Part shown: piece after piece, positions 1 through 4,342 of the stretch | Numbering within the stretch: position 1 is the stretch's first letter | Layout: every line of letters starts with the position of its first letter | NCBI GenBank assembly: GCA_947302865.1 | Contig: CAMYWS010000106.1 | Span: 1-5,151 of the forward strand | DNA: 5,151 nt | Direction: 5' to 3' | DNA from: an uncultured Clostridia bacterium | Lineage (GTDB): Bacteria; Bacillota_A; Clostridia; Christensenellales; CAG-138 | Notes under the pieces: generated by a model | Told to the model about the DNA's origin: nothing | What the model saw: the letters and a program-made list of their open reading frames with translations, nothing else | Database searches by the model: none | Program-made: the position numbers and the translations under genes

Positions 1-225
1 GAAGGGATCGACGAGGCGAGCCGGAACGAGGCCGGCAATCTCAAATACGACTATTACATTCCGTTTGACGGCGGCGACGATCTGTTGCTCGTCGAAAAAT
101 GGCGGGACGAAACCGCGCTTTCGACGCACGGAAAGACGCCACATCTTCTTCGCCTTCGCGAATTGAAAGCCGAATACGTGACCGAAACGGTCATCGAGCG
201 GTTCGAGACAGCGGAAGACAGATGA
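1..225 (+). CDS. ABM-domain (YgiN-like) monooxygenase, 3' part only
   Basis: The reading frame is open from the first base and stops with TGA at 223-225, giving the last 74 residues; the start lies outside the window. The visible part reads as the second half of an antibiotic biosynthesis monooxygenase (ABM) domain: an SRNEAGNLKYDYY segment, a strand LLLVEKWRD (about residues 28-36), then a helix with the pattern ETALSTHGKTPHL, which carries the two histidines (H43 and H48 of the visible part) typical of YgiN-like proteins. Members of this family are small dimeric ferredoxin-like proteins, often cofactor-free quinol or polyketide oxygenases, and many have no known substrate. The stop overlaps the next start by ATGA, so it is probably co-transcribed and translationally coupled with the transporter. 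The family call is good; the substrate is unknown. An IsdG-type heme oxygenase has the same fold but is not specifically supported. Confidence 0.8.
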   Translation, partial: EGIDEASRNEAGNLKYDYYIPFDGGDDLLLVEKWRDETALSTHGKTPHLLRLRELKAEYVTETVIERFETAEDR

Positions 226-1475
226 AAAAGCGTTCCGGTCACGGCACGCTGATCGGCGCGGCGTTTCTGATGGCGACGTCTGCCGTCGGTCCGGGCTTTC
301 TGACGCAGACCGCCGTGTTTACGGGTTCGCTCGGCCCGAGCTTCGGCTTCGTCATTCTGACCTCGCTGCTCCTGTCGCTGGCCGCACAGATGAATATCTG
401 GCGTGTTCTGTGTTATGCGGGACTGCGCGGACAGGACATTGCGAACCGGCTTTTGAAGGGACTCGGGTATGCGCTTGCCGCGCTGATCGCGTTCGGCGGG
501 CTCGCGTTCAACATCGGCAACGTCGGCGGCGGCGGGCTGGGATTCAATGCGCTGCTCGGCGTTCCGGACACTGTCGGCTGCGCGGTCGCGGGGCTTTTGG
601 CGATCGTGATCTTTCTGTTCAAAAAGGCAAAGAGCGTATTGGATCAGGTCGTCAAGGTTCTGGGCGCGGTCATGATCCTCGTGATCCTGATCGTCGCGAT
701 TCTGACGAAACCGCCGATTTTCGACGCGCTCAAAAATACCGTCCTTCCCGAAGCGGAGATCGGATCCCTGCTTCCCGCCGTACTGACACTTCTCGGCGGC
801 ACGGTCGGCGGCTATATCACGTTTTCCGGCGCGCACCGTCTGATCGACGCGGGTGTAACCGGAAAGGCGCGCATGAAGGAGGCGGGCGTAAGCGCGGTCC
901 TCGGAATCGGCATTGCGGCGGTTTTTCGTGTGCTGCTGTTTTTCGCGATCCTCGGCGTGGTCGCAAAGTATCCGGGCATTGACCTCTCCGATCCGTCCGA
1001 AAACACGGCGATCGGGGAAGCGGCGGCATACAGCGGCATCAGCAATCCGGCGGCGTATGCGTTCAAGGTCGGCGCGGGCGAGCTTGCCTATCGGTTTGCG
1101 GGGCTCGTGATCCTTGCCGCGTCGATCACGTCGATCATCGGCGCCGCGTACACGTCGGTTTCCTTTTTGAAAACGCTCCATCCGTCCGTCGAGAAGCACG
1201 AGAACCTATGGATCGTCGGGTTCATCGCCGTTTCCACACTGGTCATGACGTGCGTGGGCAGCGCAGCAAAGCTGCTTGTATTCGTCAGCGCGCTGAACGG
1301 TCTGATCCTGCCGATGACGCTCGGCGTATGCCTTGTCGCCGCCAAAAACAAACGGATCATGGGCGAAGAATACCGGCATCCCATGTGGCTTTGGACGCTC
1401 GGCGCTGTTGCGGCGTTCGCGTCCGCCTATGTCGGCGTCACGTCGTTCGGCGGGCTTGTCAATCTATTTCAATGA
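222..1475 (+). CDS. NRAMP-superfamily transporter, YcsG-like
   Basis: An integral membrane protein of 417 residues with about eleven hydrophobic segments (roughly 9-30, 38-58, 80-104, 115-135, 143-162, 183-208, 222-248, 290-313, 328-346, 349-375, 387-407), matching the NRAMP/LeuT-fold topology. The N-terminus (GAAFLMATSAVGPGFLTQT) and the LRGQDIAN segment (68-75) resemble Bacillus subtilis YcsG, an NRAMP relative encoded near 5-oxoprolinase genes; this is from memory, not a search. Classical NRAMP proteins move Mn2+/Fe2+ with protons and bind metal through DPGN in TM1 and MPH in TM6. Here the equivalents are G23-P24-G25-F26 and G203-A204-H205, so ordinary Mn/Fe transport is doubtful and the substrate is open. 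I chose ATG 222 because it gives the conserved MKKRSGHGTLIGAAF start, overlaps the upstream stop by ATGA, and has GGAAG at 213-217. A start at 99 would add 41 non-membrane residues read out of frame through the ABM gene. Confidence 0.85.
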   Translation: MKKRSGHGTLIGAAFLMATSAVGPGFLTQTAVFTGSLGPSFGFVILTSLLLSLAAQMNIWRVLCYAGLRGQDIANRLLKGLGYALAALIAFGGLAFNIGNVGGGGLGFNALLGVPDTVGCAVAGLLAIVIFLFKKAKSVLDQVVKVLGAVMILVILIVAILTKPPIFDALKNTVLPEAEIGSLLPAVLTLLGGTVGGYITFSGAHRLIDAGVTGKARMKEAGVSAVLGIGIAAVFRVLLFFAILGVVAKYPGIDLSDPSENTAIGEAAAYSGISNPAAYAFKVGAGELAYRFAGLVILAASITSIIGAAYTSVSFLKTLHPSVEKHENLWIVGFIAVSTLVMTCVGSAAKLLVFVSALNGLILPMTLGVCLVAAKNKRIMGEEYRHPMWLWTLGAVAAFASAYVGVTSFGGLVNLFQ

Positions 1476-1490
1476 ATCGGTGTGCTTGAG

Positions 1491-1497
1491 AAAGGAG
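1491..1497 (+). promoter_or_regulatory. Ribosome-binding site that fixes the start of the 54-aa gene
   Basis: AAAGGAG lies 5 nt before ATG 1503. It selects that ATG over the upstream in-frame GTG at 1482, whose first residues would be encoded by the Shine-Dalgarno sequence itself. Confidence 0.8.
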
Positions 1498-1502
1498 CCA
1501 TT

Positions 1503-1667
1503 ATGGAAGAACAGATTATCACAGTCACAATCAGGACCGAGGGCGAGCCGTGCGAGCTTTCGGATGAGGAGATCAGGACGTGGTACGCAAAACGGATCGC
1601 AGCGCTCTTTGACCCGCAGTGGGGCACGCCGGAAATCTCGGTCGAAGTGGACCGGAAACAGATATAA
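1503..1667 (+). CDS. Small acidic hypothetical protein (54 aa)
   Basis: I do not recognise a family. The product is 54 residues, MEEQIITVTI to EVDRKQI, rich in Glu/Asp and with no membrane segment or signal peptide. Its pattern suggests strand (IITVTIRTE, 5-13), a helix beginning at LSDEEIRTWYAKRIAALF (19-36), then a strand (EISVEVD, 44-50), i.e. a compact beta-alpha-beta unit. There is one cysteine (C17). Translation is well supported: a strong AAAGGAG site, an ATG, codon choice like its neighbours, 27 nt after the transporter stop, and only 2 nt before the hydrolase start. The placement suggests co-translation with the hydrolase and perhaps a partner or regulatory role, but that is inference. 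Confidence 0.72.
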   Translation: MEEQIITVTIRTEGEPCELSDEEIRTWYAKRIAALFDPQWGTPEISVEVDRKQI

Positions 1668-1669
1668 AG

Positions 1670-2296
1670 ATGGAACGCATGCAGATATTCGAATACGGCG
1701 ATCCGGCTTCGGATCGCGTGCTCATCCAGCCGGTCGACGATCACGACCTTTCCGTCATCGAAAACGAGGTCGCGGCGATCAAAGCGCGCACGGACGATTT
1801 TTGCCTGATCGCGGTGAAGGTAAACGACTGGAACCGCGATCTTTCCCCGTGGCCCGCGCCGCCGGTGTTCGGAAACGAACCGTTCGGCGACGGCGCGTCC
1901 GATTTTTTGAACGCGATTCTGCCGCTTTGCGCGGACAAACGCAAAACGTATTACTTAGGCGGTTATTCGCTCGCGGGGCTGTTCGCGCTGTGGGCGGCGC
2001 ACGAAACAGACGCGTTCTGCGGCGTCGCTGCAGCGTCCCCGTCTGTGTGGTTTCCGGGTTTTTTGGATTACATGCAAACGCATGAAATCCGGGCGGAGCA
2101 TGTTTATCTGAGCCTGGGCGACCGCGAGGAAAAGACGCGCAATCCCGTGATGGCAACGGTCGGAACACGGATCAAAGAAGCATACGACCTGTTAAAGCGC
2201 CGCGGTGCGGACTGCGTGCTCGAATGGAATTCCGGCAATCATTTCAGGGACCCGGACCTGCGCACCGCAAAGGCGTTTCTGTGGATTCTGGGATAA
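1670..2296 (+). CDS. Esterase-type alpha/beta hydrolase (PF00756-like)
   Basis: A predicted cytoplasmic serine hydrolase of 208 residues with no signal peptide. The nucleophile elbow is GGYSLAG (97-103, Ser100), followed by the SPSVW motif (123-127) seen after the elbow in putative esterases of the PF00756 type. The segment YLSLGDREEKTRN (146-158) offers the acid (Asp151 or the adjacent glutamates), and SGNHF (188-192) offers the catalytic His191, so a Ser-acid-His triad is complete. It is shorter than the usual 250-300 residues because the N-terminal part is compact. Relatives hydrolyse esters or thioesters (S-formylglutathione, siderophore and acyl esters); which applies here cannot be told. 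ATG 1670 is 2 nt after the preceding stop, suggesting coupling; ATG 1679 (MQIFEYG) is an alternative with TGGAA just upstream. It is the last gene of the plus-strand run and is followed directly by a terminator. Confidence 0.82.
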   Translation: MERMQIFEYGDPASDRVLIQPVDDHDLSVIENEVAAIKARTDDFCLIAVKVNDWNRDLSPWPAPPVFGNEPFGDGASDFLNAILPLCADKRKTYYLGGYSLAGLFALWAAHETDAFCGVAAASPSVWFPGFLDYMQTHEIRAEHVYLSLGDREEKTRNPVMATVGTRIKEAYDLLKRRGADCVLEWNSGNHFRDPDLRTAKAFLWILG

Positions 2297-2300
2297 AACA

Positions 2301-2331
2301 AAACACAGCCGCGATATCAGCGGCTGTGTTT
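2301..2331. terminator. Bidirectional intrinsic terminator between convergent genes
   Basis: A perfect 12-bp inverted repeat, AAACACAGCCGC (2301-2312) and GCGGCTGTGTTT (2320-2331), encloses a 7-nt loop GATATCA. The stem can extend outward past one bulged A (2300), pairing 2295-2299 with 2332-2336, which reaches the TAA of the hydrolase gene. On the plus strand the stem is followed by a T-rich TTTGTTTTC; on the minus strand by TTTTGTTTTATCC. It therefore fits Rho-independent termination both for the hydrolase operon and for the minus-strand PNPOx-like gene, filling almost all of the 41 nt between the two stop codons. Confidence 0.92.
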
Positions 2332-2337
2332 GTTTTC

Positions 2338-2814
2338 TCATCGCTCGCAGACGAGCTTGCCTGTGATGTGCTCCGGCGTCAGCGAAAAGAGCAGCGTCCC
2401 GGGACCGGACTGTTCGAGCTCCCGTTGAATATAGACCTCGTCGTCGGTGAACTTGCGGGAAAGCGCCGCGGAGATGCGATAGGTCGTTTCCCGATCCTCA
2501 ATGAATTCGATCCGTCCGAACACGATCACCAAACGGATGTTCTTTGCCCATTCGCCGTCGCGTACAAAGCCCTCGTCGTACACGCAGAACGACGCCTTGT
2601 CGGTTCGCCGCATGGCGTCGATCTTGTGCCCCGTTTTTCCGCCGTGAAAATACAGCTTGCCGTCTGCTTCCGAATAGTAGTGGTTCATCGGCATGCCGTA
2701 CGGATACCCGTCGTCGCCGAGGACGGACAGTACGCCGCGCGGCTCGTCTTTCAGAATGCGGATGCATTCCTCCGATGACAGCGCCTGCTTTTTTCGCATC
2801 AATTCCCGAAACAT
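2338..2814 (-). CDS. Pyridoxamine 5'-phosphate oxidase-like flavin protein, Nim family
   Basis: A complete 158-residue protein of the split-barrel FMN-binding fold, of the type annotated as Pyridox_ox_2 or 5-nitroimidazole resistance (Nim) proteins. Visible landmarks are the N-terminal MRKKQALSSEECIRIL, the strand pair RGVLSVLGDDGYPYGMPMNHYY (26-47), LYFHGGKTGHKIDAMRR (54-70), and ASFCVYDEG (74-82) followed by IRLVIVFGRIEFI. The HGGKTGHKID stretch is in the position that contacts the flavin phosphate in this fold. Nim proteins reduce nitroimidazoles to amines, but most relatives in anaerobes are uncharacterised FMN, F420 or heme binders, so drug resistance should not be assumed. ATG 2814 has AGGAG (complement of 2823-2827) 8 nt upstream. 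The gene begins 15 nt after the upstream FAD-dehydrogenase stop, so the two form an operon that ends at the hairpin at 2301-2331. Confidence 0.85.
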   Translation of the reverse strand: MFRELMRKKQALSSEECIRILKDEPRGVLSVLGDDGYPYGMPMNHYYSEADGKLYFHGGKTGHKIDAMRRTDKASFCVYDEGFVRDGEWAKNIRLVIVFGRIEFIEDRETTYRISAALSRKFTDDEVYIQRELEQSGPGTLLFSLTPEHITGKLVCER

Positions 2815-2822
2815 CGGTGTTT

Positions 2823-2827
2823 CTCCT
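2823..2827 (-). promoter_or_regulatory. Ribosome-binding site of the PNPOx-like gene
   Basis: Read on the minus strand this is AGGAG within AAAAAGGAGAAA. It sits 8 nt before ATG 2814 and just after the TAA (2832-2830) of the upstream gene, supporting translation of the second gene from the same mRNA. Confidence 0.8.
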
Positions 2828-2829
2828 TT

Positions 2830-4203
2830 TTACGCCTCTTCCGCGATCCTGCGCGCGACGAACACGCCGCTTGCGGAGGCGTGCGAGAGCGAGTGCGTAA
2901 CGCCGCTGCCGTCGCCGATGACGTAGAGTCCCCTGTGCTTCGTTTCGAGGTTTTCATTGAGATCGACCTGCATGTTGTAGAACTTGACCTCGACGCCGTA
3001 GAGCAACGTATCGTCGTTTGCCGTGCCCGGCGCGATTGCGTCGAGTGCGTAGATCATTTCGATGATGCCGTCGAGGATCCGCTTCGGGATCACGAGCGAC
3101 AGGTCGCCGGGCGTTGCGGCAAGCGTCGGGATGGTGAAGCTTTCCGCGATGCGCTTTTCGGTGGAGCGCCGCCCCGCAATGAGATCGCCGAAGCGCTGCA
3201 GCATCACGCCGCCGCCGAGCATGTTACTGATCTTTGCGATGTTTTCCGCATACGCCGTGCTGTCGTTGAACGGCTCGGTAAAGCGTTTCGAAACAAGCAG
3301 CGCAAAGTTCGTGTTCGGCGTGTGCAGCGCGGGATCCTCGTAGCTGTGCCCGTTGACCGTCACGATGCCGTTCGTGTTCTCGGTGACGACCGCGCCGTGC
3401 GGGTTCATGCAGAACGTGCGGACGAGGTCGCCGTATTTTTCCGTGCGGTAGACGATCTTGCTTTCATAGAGCTCGTCGGTCAGGTGCGAGAAGATCTCCG
3501 CGGGCAGCTCCACGCGCACGCCGATGTCGACGCGGTTGCTCATCGTTGCGATATCGAGATCTTTACAGACGCTTTCCATCCATTTCGAGCCGCTGCGGCC
3601 TACCGAGATCACGCACTGATCACAGGTATATTCCTCGTCTTCGGCGAACACCGCAAAGCCGTTTTCACGCGTTTCGACGCGCTCGACCGGCGTGCGGAAG
3701 AAGAAATCGACCCTGTCCTTCAGAAGATCGTAGAGATTTCCGAGCACGACGTAGTTCTTGTCCGTGCCGAGATGCCGCACCTGCGCTTCGAGCAGGTGCA
3801 GCTTGTTTTCGAGACAAAGCTTTTTGATGTGCGAGTTCGCGGTGGAGTAGAGCTTCGTGCCCTCGCCGCCGAACGCCATGTTGATCTTGTCGACGTACTG
3901 CATCAGCTCGGTCGCTTTCGCTTTTCCGATGTATTCGTGCAGACTTCCGCCGAACTCGTTGGTGATGTTGTACTTGCCGTCGGAAAACGCACCCGCGCCG
4001 CCGAAGCCGTTCATGATCGCGCACGGCTTGCAGTGCACACAGGCGGTGATCTTCTTTCCGTCGATCGGGCACTTGCGCCGTTCCAGCGGATTTCCCGCCT
4101 CGAATACGGCAATTTTCTTTTCCGGCGCAAGTCGGTTCAGCTCATATGCGGTAAAGATTCCGCCGGGACCCGCCCCGACGATGATAACGTCATACTGCTT
4201 CAT
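2830..4203 (-). CDS. FAD-dependent dehydrogenase, COG2509-like
   Basis: A 457-residue cytoplasmic flavoprotein. The N-terminus YDVIIVGAGPGGIFTAYEL carries the Rossmann GxGxxG (10-15), and a Glu ends the second strand (VFEAG, E36) for FAD ribose binding. A cysteine cluster follows (C45, C55, C58, C61) and then GFGGAGAFSDGKYN (66-79), the hallmark of uncharacterised FAD-dependent dehydrogenases of the COG2509 type. CVISVGRSGSKW (197-208) is a second nucleotide-contact region, and the C-terminal LYVIGDGSGVTHSLSHASASG (426-446) closes the FAD site. The length is normal for the family, and the substrate is unknown. I set the start at ATG 4203 because GGAGGA lies 7 nt upstream and MKQYDVII begins the Rossmann fold directly; in-frame ATGs at 4218 and 4224 lie upstream of or at the edge of this site and would translate through it. 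It is the promoter-proximal gene of an operon with the PNPOx-like gene. Confidence 0.88.
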   Translation of the reverse strand: MKQYDVIIVGAGPGGIFTAYELNRLAPEKKIAVFEAGNPLERRKCPIDGKKITACVHCKPCAIMNGFGGAGAFSDGKYNITNEFGGSLHEYIGKAKATELMQYVDKINMAFGGEGTKLYSTANSHIKKLCLENKLHLLEAQVRHLGTDKNYVVLGNLYDLLKDRVDFFFRTPVERVETRENGFAVFAEDEEYTCDQCVISVGRSGSKWMESVCKDLDIATMSNRVDIGVRVELPAEIFSHLTDELYESKIVYRTEKYGDLVRTFCMNPHGAVVTENTNGIVTVNGHSYEDPALHTPNTNFALLVSKRFTEPFNDSTAYAENIAKISNMLGGGVMLQRFGDLIAGRRSTEKRIAESFTIPTLAATPGDLSLVIPKRILDGIIEMIYALDAIAPGTANDDTLLYGVEVKFYNMQVDLNENLETKHRGLYVIGDGSGVTHSLSHASASGVFVARRIAEEA

Positions 4204-4210
4204 ATGGGTT

Positions 4211-4216
4211 TCCTCC
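4211..4216 (-). promoter_or_regulatory. Ribosome-binding site that fixes the FAD-dehydrogenase start
   Basis: On the minus strand this reads GGAGGA (inside ATGGAGGAAACCCATATG), 7 nt before ATG 4203. It shows that the longer in-frame starts at 4218 and 4224 are unlikely. Confidence 0.88.
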
Positions 4217-4238
4217 ATAGCCACATATTTCTAATCAT

Positions 4239-4267
4239 ATCATATCAGAAAAACGCGAAGGAAGCAA
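4239..4267 (-). promoter_or_regulatory. Sigma70-type promoter for the FAD-dehydrogenase operon
   Basis: On the minus strand, -35 TTGCTT (complement of 4262-4267) is separated by exactly 17 nt from -10 TATGAT (complement of 4239-4244). The -10 is preceded by TGA, giving an extended -10 element (TGnTATGAT). A second TATGAT overlaps by one base just downstream (complement of 4234-4239). Transcription would begin near 4230, leaving a leader of about 25-30 nt to the ATG at 4203. No operator is clear apart from the short repeat. Confidence 0.75.
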
Positions 4268-4280
4268 CAGGAATTCCCCT

Positions 4281-4308
4281 TTGTTTTCCGCGGTGTTTCT
4301 GTTATAAT
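4281..4308 (+). promoter_or_regulatory. Sigma70-type promoter for the OYE-family gene
   Basis: A perfect TATAAT (4303-4308) is preceded by TGT, making an extended -10 (TGnTATAAT). The best -35 match is weak: TTGTTT at 4281-4286 with a 16-nt spacer, which fits dependence on the extended -10. Transcription would start near 4315, giving a leader of under 30 nt before ATG 4343, too short for a riboswitch. The promoter is back to back with the minus-strand one, their -35 boxes about 13 nt apart, so a regulator bound between them could affect both. Confidence 0.8.
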
Positions 4309-4331
4309 AATATATGAGCAAAATTGTTTTC

Positions 4332-4337
4332 GGGAGG
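4332..4337 (+). promoter_or_regulatory. Ribosome-binding site of the OYE-family gene
   Basis: GGGAGG lies 5 nt before ATG 4343 and supports that start; no competing in-frame start lies between it and the promoter. Confidence 0.85.
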
Positions 4338-4342
4338 CGCTT

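Noticed and set aside
99..221. Extended N-terminus for the NRAMP-like protein
   Set aside because: The extra 41 residues are charged, unlike the family, and are an out-of-frame reading of the ABM gene; ATG 222 gives the conserved start and an ATGA overlap.
54..1199. Long minus-strand open frame (381 codons) opposite the transporter
   Set aside because: It encodes an Arg/Asp/Gln-rich sequence without recognisable domains, opposite an obvious membrane protein gene; it is a codon-bias shadow.
1333..2085. Plus-strand open frame crossing the end of the transporter gene, the small gene and the hydrolase
   Set aside because: It is Arg/Ser-rich and overlaps three better-supported genes in another frame.
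1..2296. Iron or heme acquisition operon (IsdG-like oxygenase, metal transporter, siderophore esterase)
   Set aside because: The idea is attractive by fold, but the ABM fragment lacks a clear heme-oxygenase signature, the transporter lacks the NRAMP metal ligands, and the esterase has nothing specific to siderophores.
2338..2814. Nitroimidazole resistance gene (nimA) call
   Set aside because: The fold matches the wider Nim/PNPOx-like family, but this family is large and mostly unrelated to resistance, so no gene symbol or resistance claim is justified.
2881..4317. Long plus-strand open frame (478 codons) antisense to the FAD dehydrogenase
   Set aside because: Its product is an Arg/Val/Asp/His-rich string with no domain, typical of the antisense frame of a GC-rich gene, while the minus-strand frame has clear FAD motifs and a Shine-Dalgarno site.
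4204..4342. Riboswitch or attenuator in the divergent region
   Set aside because: Both predicted leaders are under about 30 nt and show no hairpin, too short for a known riboswitch.
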